64,000 nt of DNA from Akanthomyces muscarius (lineage: Eukaryota > Ascomycota > Sordariomycetes > Hypocreales > Cordycipitaceae). This document shows, one piece after another, positions 33,232-44,007 of the stretch. Position numbers and translations under genes: made by a program. Where the stretch lies: positions 4,712,001-4,776,000 of the forward strand of contig NC_079241.1 in NCBI RefSeq assembly GCF_028009165.1. The letters run 5' to 3'. Numbering within the stretch: the first letter of the stretch is position 1; each line of letters begins with the position of its first letter. Under the pieces are notes generated by a model. That model worked only from the letters and a program-made list of their open reading frames with translations. It had not been told where the DNA came from and did not search any database.

Positions 33232-36200
33232 TTATGCTGGTTTTTTAATTTCCTCTGGCGCCGGACTCTTCCTTCCAGACGCCGCGCCTTTGCCCACAAT
33301 CTTTTCCGTCCACGTCCAGGACGACGGGCTCAGCGTACTATCCGTCTTGCTGCCGCCCTCCTTCTTGTCCTCGGCGGTGGCCGGTTCAGCCGGTTCAGCG
33401 TCGCTGGTTTCGTCACTGTCGACCCAATCGCGTTCGCTCCACGTTACGGATGAAGCGCCGCCGTTGGCATGTGAGGGAGAGTCGCCACCTTCGCCGTCGG
33501 GCGTTATTATCGGCGGAAGCGCCTTGACTGCATCGCGCGACTCTGCGCTATCATCGGCTTCATCGTCGATGATCAGCGTAGCTTTTAGCTCCTCAGTCAA
33601 GTGCTTTGTCTCGCAGCCGTGTACATCGGGTGGCTGATTGGCGTCCAAGGCACGTTCGCCTAGGTGATCATCCTGCGTTGTCATGCGTGCAATGACAGAG
33701 TCGCTAAAGTGCACGTCAACCATGTGCTTTACAACTGGCCATCCATAGGCATTGGCAAACATGCGGCGCACGATAATGTTGTTGTGGGCGTCAGGCTCGA
33801 GCTTGACAAGGACTTTGCGCCAGGCGAGGCCCTTGTGATATCCTCGCGCAATCTTTTCCTCTACTCGCATGCCCGATCCGTCTACAACTTCGTCAGGCTG
33901 CTTGTCGGGGCCGGTATTGATGGTATCATCGTATTCTTTGGCAGAAGCCATGGAATCTTCGTGGTTGACCGTCGGGTATGGCGAAGATGAGCCGCTCTCC
34001 GCCGACTTTTGCGGCTGAGACGACTTGAACGTCTTACGCATGAGTGAGGATGTATTGCGACGCTTGAGAGGCGGTGGAGGAATGTCAGAGGCCTGATACA
34101 CCCTGTCATGGAAGATAGTTCTCGGTCGCTTGGACGGATCGACCAAGAAGTCGACATCGGGCATCTTGGGATTTAGAAGATCCCCAGCCGATTCGAAAAA
34201 GGTCGTCTTGGGAGGTGCCATCATCCCACTAACCCCGCCAGAGTCAAAATCATGACCGGCCGTTGCTTTTGTGGATTTGGATACATCCGATGTGCTGGAG
34301 TTTGGAGTTTCCGACTGCGAATCAAACTTAACGGTTTGCGCTCGTCCCATCATTTTTATTTGCTTTTTAGACAGTGTATCAGGTTTCGGCGGATCGCTGC
34401 TCCTAAACATGTTGAAAAACCCAGAAAATGGGCTTTGTATAGACGACGCGTTGGATGACTCTCGAGGGTGACTCCCTTCACTAAACGGCGTCGGCACAGA
34501 CCGCAGACTGGCTTTGTCGTCCTCGTCCATGGTCTGATCGTCCGGCTGTGGCACCTGGAGCGCATTTTCCCCGGGGGTAGTAGCTCCAGACTCCTGGCCC
34601 GTCTCAACAGCAAACTGATGCTTCGCTTTGGCAGTTGACATGCTCGAGCCTGTCAGTTCAGCCCAGCCAAAACCAACCACAGTCTCAACGAGGCCAGCAT
34701 CTCGACGCGCCTTTTCAACACGGTCTAGACCTTGCCAATCCAAGAATAGGAGGCAACTTGTTCTCAGCGGGACAATACCATCATTGACAACATTTGAATA
34801 TGTCGTTCTATTTCTGAATTTCTTCAGCGCAGTGTGAGCAGGACCCGTTGGCAAAATACGCAACAAGGGTTTCGAGTCAGGCTGGCTTTCGCCATAGACA
34901 GTCTTATGCGCTGATTCACCAAGACTGCCGACAATGGCACCCCAGCCATTCCGGGCAATTGTGGGAGCTCTCCAGGTCAACCCCAAGTCCTTGCCTGTTC
35001 GACCTACGAGACCGAAATCCAAGGCAAATTTGACATAGACAGGGTTCTCGTTGCTCAGGCCGAGGAATGGAGAGGCTAGGGCAATGAAATTGACTGGACG
35101 AATAAGGTCAAAAAACTTGGGGGAGTGCTTTTGGATATATGCAACGGCATAGGTTTGTACGAGGCCACCAAGTGAGTGTCCGACGAAACTGATGCTGGAT
35201 ATCGTATAGGGTCGGACATGTTTACTTCTGCGCGCTGTCGTGTCTTCGGATATTTTGCTGTGTTTGTGGGATTGCTTGAATATGTGCTGCTTGAGCAAGT
35301 CCTCGTTGTCGAAGTGCCTAATCAGCGTTTCACCGGCAGCTTTGCCGATGGGGACAAACGGCTGATCGGGGTAGGTAATAGCTAGAACATATCGGGCAAG
35401 TCGTTTCCCGAGATACTTGATTCCTTTCTCCGTTTTGGTCGCATTGCCAGAGTACCCGCGAACGACAATCTCTTCGTCGTCGTCATCATCGAAGTCGACG
35501 GGCTGCCCAGCCTCGGCCCTTTCCTTTTGCCGCCTGGCTCTAGCGTCAATTTTTGCTTGCTTTGCTGCCGCGTCGATGGCTTCTTTCATGTACAGCATGT
35601 CTGCGCCAAGATTACTATGTAAGCCATGCGTAAGCAGAACTAGGTGAACCTTTTTCTGCTTGCGCACGGGTTCGTCTTCGGCCGCTTCAGAATCGTCTGT
35701 CTTGACCATGCTTTCAACGGGCTTGTCCGCGCCCTTGTTTTGTCGAGCGCGCTTGTCGCCCAGGTCGTCCCAGCCTGGTAGACGAGGCGTGTTCCAAAGT
35801 GTCGCCGTGTCTTCGACTTTGAGCTTCACAGCGCGAGAGAAGATACCTTGAGGCTGTGCTGGGTGGTGGCCATCCTTGGCACCGATGCTTTGCTGATGAT
35901 CGGTCAACTTACCGGGCTGCATGTTCTGGTTGTCTTGACCGAACGAGCCTGAGGCTTGGTTTAGATTGAGAGACTTCTGGTCACGCCCAACCACAACTTC
36001 GTAGCCAACAGCAGCGGAAGTGGAGAAGATGACCTGAGAGGTAATTTCGATGACCCAACTGGCGCACTCAGCATTATGGATAGAATCTTTGCCGAAAGCG
36101 CTGCCGTTTCCACCAATACCGGCCGACTGTCTTATGTCGTCGGGGACGATGAGCTCGCACTCCCAAGAGCCACCGGCCTTGACCATGGGCTCGAATTCTG

Positions 36201-36447
36201 GGACGCCATATCGCCGGGGGTCGGGGAACGTTTCGTTGGGCACGAATTTCGCAGGATAGGCAGCGACGGAGAGGGTATAAGGACCGTGGACGAAAGCGGC
36301 GCGCAGGGCTATGGCCGAGGTGTTGCGGATGCGGACATATAGCTTCTCGGGCGAGGGTAGGATGCGATCCTGGGACGGAGTGTAGGTGACAGTGTAGCGA
36401 ATGACCTCGCCAATTTTGACGCTGCCAACCTGGTGGAGGAGAAGCAT
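33232..36447 (-). CDS. Rog1-type putative lipase/serine esterase (DUF676)
   Basis: Single exon of 1071 residues, ATG at 36447 (MLLLHQVGSVKIGEVIRYTV). An N-terminal beta-rich region of about 200 residues is followed by the alpha/beta-hydrolase DUF676 domain: oxyanion-side motif VLLTHGLHSN (about 270-279), an acidic insert (DFDDDDDEEI), the nucleophile elbow FVGHSLGGLVQTYA with Ser near 425, LASPFLGLSNENP, and NDGIVPLRT, which should hold the catalytic acid region. The C-terminal 450 residues are Ser-rich and low-complexity with scattered conserved blocks (RKVLVKLEPDAHNNIIVRRM, FANAYGWPVVKHMVDVHF). The yeast relative Rog1 is a monoacylglycerol lipase linked to lipid homeostasis. A 5-copy 7-bp minisatellite lies 40 bp upstream of the start. 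Confidence 0.92.
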   Translation of the reverse strand: MLLLHQVGSVKIGEVIRYTVTYTPSQDRILPSPEKLYVRIRNTSAIALRAAFVHGPYTLSVAAYPAKFVPNETFPDPRRYGVPEFEPMVKAGGSWECELIVPDDIRQSAGIGGNGSAFGKDSIHNAECASWVIEITSQVIFSTSAAVGYEVVVGRDQKSLNLNQASGSFGQDNQNMQPGKLTDHQQSIGAKDGHHPAQPQGIFSRAVKLKVEDTATLWNTPRLPGWDDLGDKRARQNKGADKPVESMVKTDDSEAAEDEPVRKQKKVHLVLLTHGLHSNLGADMLYMKEAIDAAAKQAKIDARARRQKERAEAGQPVDFDDDDDEEIVVRGYSGNATKTEKGIKYLGKRLARYVLAITYPDQPFVPIGKAAGETLIRHFDNEDLLKQHIFKQSHKHSKISEDTTARRSKHVRPYTISSISFVGHSLGGLVQTYAVAYIQKHSPKFFDLIRPVNFIALASPFLGLSNENPVYVKFALDFGLVGRTGKDLGLTWRAPTIARNGWGAIVGSLGESAHKTVYGESQPDSKPLLRILPTGPAHTALKKFRNRTTYSNVVNDGIVPLRTSCLLFLDWQGLDRVEKARRDAGLVETVVGFGWAELTGSSMSTAKAKHQFAVETGQESGATTPGENALQVPQPDDQTMDEDDKASLRSVPTPFSEGSHPRESSNASSIQSPFSGFFNMFRSSDPPKPDTLSKKQIKMMGRAQTVKFDSQSETPNSSTSDVSKSTKATAGHDFDSGGVSGMMAPPKTTFFESAGDLLNPKMPDVDFLVDPSKRPRTIFHDRVYQASDIPPPPLKRRNTSSLMRKTFKSSQPQKSAESGSSSPYPTVNHEDSMASAKEYDDTINTGPDKQPDEVVDGSGMRVEEKIARGYHKGLAWRKVLVKLEPDAHNNIIVRRMFANAYGWPVVKHMVDVHFSDSVIARMTTQDDHLGERALDANQPPDVHGCETKHLTEELKATLIIDDEADDSAESRDAVKALPPIITPDGEGGDSPSHANGGASSVTWSERDWVDSDETSDAEPAEPATAEDKKEGGSKTDSTLSPSSWTWTEKIVGKGAASGRKSPAPEEIKKPA

Positions 36448-37450
36448 GGCCTCGGCGCGGGAGACCGCGAGGCCGCGAGGCAGCAGAGCTGGGAGCTGGG
36501 AGCTGGGAGCTGGGAGCTGGGGTATGAGATTTGAATCGAGGGTTCGATGGAGGCTGAGTGGTGTCGTTGCAGCGGGCTGCTTGGCACGTGCGTGCTGCAG
36601 ATGGAGATGGGGTGCTATCGGAGGCGGTGCTGTAGCATCATCTCTGGATGAAAAGGGATCTGGCAGTTGTAGAGTTGTAGAGGATATCTGGGTGCTTCTT
36701 CTGACGGATAGGAAAGCGTACAGGAAATAGAATCAGAGCCGGGTAAAGTTGCAAACGAGAGGAGATGGTGACGGACAAAGAGGACCGAGGGGCAAAGACA
36801 CGGATGAAACGGGCCCGTGACTGGAGGTGTTATCGCAGGTGCAGGCGGTTGTTGTTGCAGGGCATTCCGGGCGCCTCGCGAGCTGGACCAGTGGATAAAC
36901 TGCTCTAACAATAGCATTGAGACGCTATAATTACAGCGGCCACCTCGCTGTGGTCACCAAGAGTCCACTGAACTGAGGCCTCCGCCCCTACAGATTACAG
37001 CAATTTGACCCAAGCCGGCCCCAACGGCTAGTCGTCTTCGAATCACACCGAAATGGCCATCATGACGTAACATTAACGACGCCCAAGATCCCGCGGTTCC
37101 GAACAATTCACCACTTCACGCTCAACACAAGATCAGTGACAAGCATGGTCGTTGTCCTGCCAAAGAGCAACACGAAAATCTCATATTTGAACAAAACGCA
37201 AAAAAACAAACAAAACAATGCTCATTACCTGCCAATATGTATACCTATCCTGCTGTGATATAGCGGTTCCTATCTAAATGTACATATCCCCAGGCCTTCT
37301 GTACCCGGCAATCCTCTCATAACTTATGCCATAGCTGCTCGCTCATGAATGCGCAACACCGATGCAATGCGTATGCAGTCGTCAATCGTTAAACATGCAA
37401 GTTAAATCCAAAGTTCGTATCTCGTCATCAGTCTAATTGGCTGTCGCATC
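36448..37450. other. Intergenic region between Rog1-type and RBR genes
   Basis: About 1 kb; promoter of the lipase gene, then AT-rich sequence forming the 3' flank of the RBR gene. No coding content recognised. Confidence 0.6.
36487..36521. repeat. 7-bp minisatellite (AGCTGGG, five copies)
   Basis: Five exact tandem copies of a heptamer 40 bp upstream of the lipase start codon, in its presumed 5' leader. Confidence 0.95.
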
Positions 37451-39366
37451 TCAGACGTGCCCAATTACAGACTCTCCGTCTGGTACCCCCGGCTCGACAT
37501 AGCCCCTCCATTCTGCCACCCGACCCATGCCCCGATCTTTGCCGTTCAAGCCGGCCAACGCGGAGCCCCGGGGTGGCTCGGCGCTGGCGCGGCGTCCTCG
37601 ACTCGGTGCGTGCATGGCTGCTTCGTCCTCGTATCGTCGCGAGGTGCGCGCGGGAACGATGCGCTCCGACCGCGATCGTTGTGGCGCTCGATGATAATCT
37701 CTCTCGTCTACTGGGTGCTGGCGCCCAGAAGAGTCGCGTCGCGATGGCAAGTCGTCGTGCCCTATCGAGTATCGCAAAGGAGGCGCCACCGGAGAAGGCT
37801 GCCGGCCGCCGCGGCTTCGCGTCGAGCTTTGGCGCTCCAGGAAGCTAGACCCGTAGCCCCTGGCCCGATTGACATCCGAGACGTATCCGGCACCCCGGTC
37901 AAATGAAGGGGGCGGCCGAGACGGGAGTGGACCGTGATCTCTTCTGTAGCTCTCGTTCATGTGGTGTCCTGCCGCGTTGCCGAGACCTGTAATGTTTCCT
38001 ATACCTCCCATCACGTCGTAGTCCTCGCCGTTTTCCATGCTCCTTGCCACGACTCTGTCGCGGAGCTCCTGTAAGCGACGCAAGCGCATCTCCTCTGTGT
38101 AAGTTTGCGGGTGCTGCCCAGGATGCCCTGGTATGTTCATGGGCAAATGATCGGCACCCATGGCGTTGTGGTTGAACCACGGGCAATTGCAAGTTTTCCA
38201 TTTTTTGGCACATATCATGCAGAATTCCGCACCACATCGACTATGAATTGTTAGCAGTCCGGTACAACTGTCTAATTTGTCAGGTCAACTCACCAAGTCA
38301 TATGGTTGCACCCCTCCCTCAGTTCAACCATGGCTTTGCATCGATGGCATCGCTTCCAACCCGCATCGGCGGCCTGGTCGAGAAACTTGGCCGTATCCTC
38401 ATCACTCGGACATACCGCTGATGAGTGGTATTTACCACCACAGGACCCGCAAACTTTAGTCTTGCAGCGACCGCAGCGCGCTACTTTGCGGCCATTTTCT
38501 CTGCGAATCGAGTCTGGCATGATCCACTCGCCACATTTTCGTGATGGGCAGTATAGCCGGTTGCGTGTGTTGTACTCGGAGAATTTGCGATTCCACGTCT
38601 TTTTGAAGCTAGAATCGAAAAGCCGATCCACACACTGGAGTGGAATATGTTCTTGGCTGCAGCAGCGAGGCGGCATGTGCTGCGGATCGTCAATCGACAT
38701 CTTGAATATACGTCGAAGACAGGAGTTGCACATTCGATGTCCGCAATTCAGATCTGCGCCCCTTGACGGTGTTATGTCTTCCATACACGCGACGCAAGAA
38801 ACAGGTCTGGTAGGCTTTTCTGACCGCGATCGCCTTTCTCGCCTGGGCGACTTTTCCGGGGATGGCGCACGACTTGAAGATCCACCCCCAAACCACCGAC
38901 TGAACCGACTCGTCGATCTGCTTCTCCTGGAGGAAGTCGAGTCCCTGCGCGAGGGACCCGAGACATAGACAACTTCTGCAGCCTCTCTTTGACTTCGGGA
39001 GGATATGGGTGGTCGTGAATTGTCGATGATGTGAGACGCATGATGCCGACTCTTTCTCGACGACTCACTCCGTTCTGGGGTCCTCGAAGAGCCCGGCCTG
39101 CCATATGAGTCGCGATCACTCATGGACCGTCGCTGCCTCTCGACGTCCTCGGCGCTGATGTAGCGCTCTCGCTCTCGCTCTCGCTCTCTCGAACGATACC
39201 GCCTGTCATCTTCAAATGAGGTCGGGTAGTCGTATACTGAGCCACGGCGTGATGAAGAATAGGTAGCAGGCCGATCTGAATAATCTCGTGCTCGGCCCCT
39301 GTCGTCATCATAGTAGGATGACCTCGAATACGGATCTGATGGTTCTCGAATTATTCGAGCAGGCAT
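37451..39366 (-). CDS. RBR-type (RING-IBR-RING) E3 ubiquitin ligase
   Basis: Exons 38294-39366 and 37451-38240; intron 38241-38293 (53 nt, GTGAGT donor); 620 residues. The N-terminal 190 residues are disordered and rich in Arg/Ser/Asp, including an RERERERERE run encoded by a CTCTCG repeat (39165-39190). RING1 starts at CVACMEDITPSRGADLNCGH; the IBR region includes YCPSRKCGEWI and CGRCKTKVCGSCGGKYH; RING2 is CHRCKAMVELREGCNHMTCR, then CGAEFCMIC and WKTCNCPWF. The splice falls inside RING2 and is required to restore its HMTCRCG core. The catalytic cysteine of RBR ligases lies in RING2 (the CNHMTC segment in this family). The C-terminal 240 residues are again disordered and Arg-rich. Targets unknown; similar proteins are widespread in filamentous ascomycetes. 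Confidence 0.93.
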
Positions 39367-41195
39367 GATCCTGGGCGTGGCGTGTGAATGTCATGAACAT
39401 GTGGCGGGCAGCCTATTTGATGCAGAGGATAAATTGGCTGCTCTGTGGCAAATGCAGAGACCTCAGGCGTTCGCTATATGGACACTGAGGCGGGAATATG
39501 TGCTGCTTTCAGCCTGATGTGAGGGATGCTTTTCACTGCCCAAAAACAACGGCACAAAAGCCACACTCTAGTGCTCGTCCAGTAGTGTGTCACCGCTGGG
39601 CACACAATCACTCCAGCAGTGGCGTTGTACGGTGGCTATGCGAGAAATGGTTGCGCAGCTGTGACGCAAAAGGGCGGAAAAATGAGAAGAAATGCTGCAT
39701 GTATTTAACGCGACAGGTTTTCCGAACTGAGTTTGAAATATGTCGGCGGGAGCTTTGCGAGGTGTGTAGCAGCCGATGCAGATAGTAATGCAGTACGGTC
39801 TGCCCAGCCACGTCGGAATCGCAAGGAAGACGGGAAACGGGATTGACCGCTATAACGCGAGCTGACAGATGATTAGATCTGCTGGGCACACGTTAGACTC
39901 GTGTGCTGCGGCAGCAAACTTGCTGACAGTGCCTGCGCCACCGATGGTCGGACAGGCTGCGATGCGAACAAAAAGGGTCCTTGTTGCTCCGCCTGATGCT
40001 GGAAGACCGAGCGAGTCGCACAAAGACGATACGATGAACAAAGCACAAGAGGCTCCAAAATAAAGGAAAATCATGCAGACAAGAACAAAAAAACCGGAAT
40101 TAAAGGAGAAAAATGTTGCCCGGCGCTTATGCTGGTCGATGCCCAGGTCATAAAAGTCGGTGGTTGGCTCTGAGAACTTGGCCTATGCGTCACGTGGCTG
40201 GGGTCCAGCGAGATGCACCACCACCACCAGGCGAGAGGATGAGGACAACGGCCAAAACCTGCCAAAAAAAAAAAACCACCAGCGGACAACGCAGAAGCGC
40301 TAACGATGGGACCAGCCGCTCACAGTGGCCCCTGGCGGGAGGGAGGGACCGGGGGTGTGGTGTGGTGGCAGGGCCATTGACGTCGTTGCGGAAAAAGGGA
40401 CCAGCTGGAGCGAGCGGCATGTGGTCCCTGGCTGGATCGCCTGGGCAAACCCAACTCGGAGGAGATAGGACGAGGGGAAAAGACTAGCGACGAGGCCCCA
40501 AGCCCCCGAGCGACGAAAAAGCCATGCCATGGGCGTCATGTGTGGTGAGTGTATGCATGCCTGACCACGCCACTGGACCGAGAAATGGACAGACGTCACG
40601 CTGTCTGAGGGATATTAGTTTATTCTATGCTATATCCCCCAGACTTGGAATTCCAAATTTATAGACTAAAACATGGAAGCCTCTGAATGCCGCCTCACAG
40701 GTGTCTGGCCTGCTGGAATCACATGTGGCTGAGACACGCGATGCTACATGACGTCGTTGGATTAGGCATCGCATAGATGCCACTTGCAAGTCGAGGTAAA
40801 AATAGGCGACGAAATGAACATCACTTCCGGAAGAAACAGCCCGGGTCTATCGGCCGAAGCTTTCCAAGACAAAAGGTAGTCTCGGCTATCTACTTTGCAC
40901 GTTGCCTCTCATTCCTCTTCAGTCGAATTCTCCCCTCTTTCCGTTCTCATATACGGAGTACATGTAAGAGCGCTACCAAAAATTGGCTCATTTCTGTCAC
41001 CCGCATACCGCAGCGCCTCTCGAGGCCCGTATGATTTCAGAACAGCTAAGCAGCCGGCCGATCCATCACATGTCGGACGGGCGAGCAGGATCCATTCCGT
41101 GGGCTAACATACCACAGTGCCACAACTTTGCAAAATAGATCGGCCAAGAGACACATCTTTGTGTGTGGAAAGCATCAGAACACGAATCGCGCCCA
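39367..41195. other. Intergenic region between RBR and 2OG-oxygenase genes
   Basis: About 1.8 kb without recognisable genes. It includes the RBR promoter and the oxygenase 3' flank, an A-run at about 40266, and low-complexity GC-rich stretches near 40320-40370. Confidence 0.55.
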
Positions 41196-42308
41196 CTACG
41201 CTTTAATAGCTGTGCCCCCCTTGCTCTCGGCCTGCGCCTCGCCGCGGCTGTACGCCATCATCCTTTTGACCTCCCACTCCCAGGCCGTCAGGTCAGTATC
41301 CTCTACTCCTTCTGCACTTCGTGTCACTCTCGGCTTCATGCTCGCATTCTGCTCCGGTCGGAAGAGCATGGCCAGGCTGTAGCGGTCGACCGCGCGCTGC
41401 TCCCCGGGCGCGTACCGGATGCGATGCATGTTGCTGCGCAAGGCGCCGCCAGACCACTGCACCATGGCGTCTCCCAGGTTCACAATCAGGCAGCCCGGCT
41501 GCGGACGCACCCACCGCCAGGCGCCCTCGTCCGAGGCGGATCCGCCGCGCTTGAGAATCTGCAGGCCGCCCACGATGTTGGCCAGGAGAGTAATGGTGCC
41601 AAAGTCGGTATGGTGCGCCATGCTTGTGCGGAGGTCTTCGTCGTCGGGGCTGGCAAATGTCTTGATGAGGCGGATCGCGGTCCCGGATGGTTCTGTTGGG
41701 CGCTGGAGCGCAGAAAAGGTATCTTGTGGCAGCGATAGATGCCTAGCGAGTATCCGATTTAGGACTGTAGCAATTTGTTGTCCGTAACTGGCAAACCTCT
41801 TGAAGTAGTCGATGCGTTTGAGCACAAAATCAGGCAACGGCTGCAAGTCAGTGGTCCCCATTAGACCGTCCTGACCAAGGTTGAACCACTCAAACCTATC
41901 CGGCTGCTTTGTTTCCGTTTTCGCGGCGCCTCGGGGCTTGAAGCTTTCCGTGGAAATGAGTTATAAGCGGCATGCTCTATCGACAACAGTTCATTGATTT
42001 GAAGTCACATACCCCAGGAAACTTTTTGGAATGTCGTGCAGATATTGATTCTTGACACTCTCTGGTAGATCGAAAATGTCCTTGCCGATGTAGAACAGCT
42101 CATCGATGCATTCGACCATAGCCTCCCCTAGACTGTCTCCACGCAAGTCGAGGAAAAAGAAGCCAAGTTCTGCACAAGCTGTCGAGGCTTGCTGTGCAGT
42201 TGCTGCATCATTCTCTCGCAGGCGAGAGAGCGAGATAGTGCTCATCTGGACAGTAGAGATATCGTTGGGAAAAGGAGGAACATCTTTGAACAGCTCTTCT
42301 GACGCCAT
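41196..42308 (-). CDS. 2-oxoglutarate/Fe(II)-dependent dioxygenase (isopenicillin-N-synthase-like fold)
   Basis: Exons 42013-42308 and 41196-41943; intron 41944-42012 (GTATGT donor, phase 2); 347 residues. The N-terminal DIOX_N domain has VPPFPNDISTVQMS... and the helix ending CAELGFFFLDLRGD; splicing restores SFLGFKPRGAAKT and PDRFEWFNLGQDG, the usual link to the core. In the double-stranded beta-helix, the iron ligands are His and Asp of MAHHTDFGTITLL and the distal His of NMHRIRYAPG; the 2OG-binding RxS is in VDRYSLAMLF. All cofactor residues are present, so it should be active. Such enzymes hydroxylate or desaturate small molecules, often in secondary metabolism or detoxification. No backbone biosynthetic gene is nearby, so the substrate is unknown. 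Confidence 0.92.
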
Positions 42309-42665
42309 CGTGCCTGCAAAAGCCGGACGCTGGTTATAATGTATGGCTAAGGTTCTCGGGGAAAATGACCGAAACAAGTGCAGACAGTCTGCTTTTGAAC
42401 TCAATTCGGCGCGGGGTCGGACGCGGCATAGGGCCTAAATAGGAACGGCCGGCATATTTCACAAACGGCACCGCCCGGCTATGCAAAGTTTACACTGCAA
42501 CCTTATGACGAAGCTCCTCTGTTTTTGTGCTATATATCTTTTTGTGCTATATATCCAAGAACCGCTATACTGTTTTCTCTGCTCTGTTGTATGTACACGC
42601 CCACTCTGCTGTCCCCTTTGAAGGATGCTAGCTGATGCATGGATTATCAGACAAGCCGCACCGCG
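42309..42665. other. Upstream region of the 2OG-oxygenase gene
   Basis: 357 bp between two minus-strand genes, including a 17-bp tandem repeat (42522-42555). No gene content. Confidence 0.65.
42522..42555. repeat. Two exact tandem copies of a 17-bp TATATA-containing unit
   Basis: The unit TTTTTGTGCTATATATC occurs twice back to back, about 215 bp upstream of the oxygenase start codon. On the gene strand each copy reads GATATATAGCAC, so the repeat may act as a duplicated promoter element, or lie in the 3' flank of the TIL gene. Confidence 0.9.
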
Positions 42666-43090
42666 TCAATACTCGCCGCAGGAAGTTCCCCAGCAAGAGC
42701 CGGGACCGGGGTTTTCGCGCGCCTCATGTAACGTCGGCTCGTCCAGGTCTGGCGAGCATTGGTCTGGGGGAATGCAGACGCCGGCCTAGGTGGGCAGAGT
42801 TAGCCAATTTTGTTCTTTGGAAGATGCAGAGTTCTGTATACTTACACCGTCCCGGAGGTAGCCTGATTTGCACCAGCATCCGCCGCCGCAGCGGATAGCA
42901 TCGCATTTGCTGTCTTTGCAGCTCTCACAGATCGGCCCGCAGTCCTGTCGTACCTCGCTCGGCTACCCGGACGTTAGAAAACGCAATGCAACCAACCCTT
43001 TGTATTCAGTAGACGCTCGCTTACCCCACAGGCCTGCGACCAAACGCCGAGCGTGAACAGCACCACGGCCAAAGGAACGAATGTCTTCAT
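42666..43090 (-). CDS. Secreted cysteine-rich protein with TIL-type (trypsin-inhibitor-like) domain, copy 1
   Basis: Three exons: 43025-43090 (66 nt), 42846-42962 (117 nt), 42666-42785 (120 nt); introns of 62 and 60 nt (GTAAGC and GTAAGT donors), all phase 0; 100 residues. Exon 1 is almost exactly a signal peptide (MKTFVPLAVVLFTLGVWSQA). Ten cysteines follow the TIL pattern: spacings C1-8-C2, C2-3-C3, C6-3-C7, C7-1-C8, C8-11-C9 and C9-5-C10 equal the family consensus as I recall it, with the typical GCWCKSGYLRDG and GVCIPPDQC. The C3-C4 and C4-C5 spacings are shorter than usual. A 29-residue tail with two extra cysteines (GSCWGTSCGEY) follows. TIL domains mostly inhibit serine proteases in the extracellular space; that activity here is inference. 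A second copy lies just upstream. Confidence 0.82.
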
Positions 43091-43654
43091 ATCGTCGAGT
43101 GAGAAGAATTTCGGGGAAGAGGGTATAATAAGGTGTCAACTTTTGAGTCGTACTGGTATGTCTTTCGAGACATGTATTCTTGAAGAGCGACTTGACAGAA
43201 TATTTATACTGAGCCACGGAGAATACCACTCTCGACATCCACCGTACCAGTCTCGCCATTTATTGGTGCCATCCTTTCGGCGCCATTGCAAGGCTACATG
43301 ACCAATAGGCTAGCTAGTGAGGTGTCGTCAGAATAGTCCTAGGCTGTGTAAGGCTGCGGCGCGTGGCCTTTGCGGCGAGCTTTTGCAAACAAGGCAAAAT
43401 ATTTTGTCCGATTAGCTAGACGTATACGGAGATATTTGACTTTTCTATGGACCAAGAAGTCGCCGTTGCCGCCCACTTGAGACACTGCCTAGGGACCTCG
43501 GGCGTTTGTGACCTGTGCTGCTGCATCTGCACCTTCACTTGCAGAAGAAAGTTGCTGCCCCATGAGGATCAGGCTCGGAAAATGCGGCTAAACATACGCG
43601 GCAAGAAAGGTGACAAGGCTGGAGCAGACCAGAGTTGTCTGCACTATCCGTTTA
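43091..43654. other. Region between the two TIL-type genes
   Basis: 564 bp: promoter of copy 1 with a TATA box at 43201-43208, then the 3' flank of copy 2. No further gene seen. Confidence 0.65.
43201..43208 (-). promoter_or_regulatory. TATA box of TIL-type gene copy 1
   Basis: TATAAATA on the minus strand, 111 bp before the ATG. The same octamer lies 103 bp before the start of copy 2. Confidence 0.65.
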
Positions 43655-44007
43655 CTACAGATGTCCCTGCCCCGGACATTGGCTCCGGGGAATACAGGTG
43701 CCAGACTATGTCATATGTCAGTAGGATTCTAGGGCACGCATGCATATACAGGACGATGACATACAGAATCTCGGAGGTAGCCTGTTTTGCAAAAGCATAA
43801 GTTGCTGCAGACAACCGCTTTGCAGCGGTGGTCCGCGCAAGTCTCACAGGCTGGGCCGCACTCAGACTGGACTTCGTTGACCTATGCTCAGTTCAGCAAC
43901 CACTCCGCTCCAAGGCTGGGGTTTTAAGAGCGGTTGCTTACCCCGCAGTCTTTTGCCCAAACACTCAGCGCGAAAAGCATCATGGCGAGAGGAAGATGGG
44001 CCTTCAT
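43655..44007 (-). CDS. Secreted cysteine-rich protein with TIL-type domain, copy 2
   Basis: Three exons: 43942-44007 (66 nt), 43765-43881 (117 nt), 43655-43705 (51 nt); introns of 60 and 59 nt; 77 residues. Exon 1 encodes a signal peptide (MKAHLPLAMMLFALSVWA). The first two exons are the same length as in copy 1 and the splice phases agree, so the pair arose by tandem duplication. Exactly ten cysteines in TIL order are present: eight residues between C1 and C2, then CGPACETC, a CKAVVC loop, CFC, KTGYLRDS and GTCIPRSQC. It ends shortly after C10 (PGQGHL), without the extra-cysteine tail of copy 1. The loop between C5 and C6, which carries the reactive bond in characterised TIL inhibitors, differs from copy 1 (KAVV against DAIR), so the two may have different targets. 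Secretion is firm; inhibitor function is inferred. Confidence 0.82.

Noticed and set aside
42666..44007. EGF-like reading of the cysteine pattern in the tandem secreted proteins
   Set aside because: Ten cysteines with C8-11-C9-5-C10 and the GYLRD segment fit TIL better than the six-cysteine EGF pattern.
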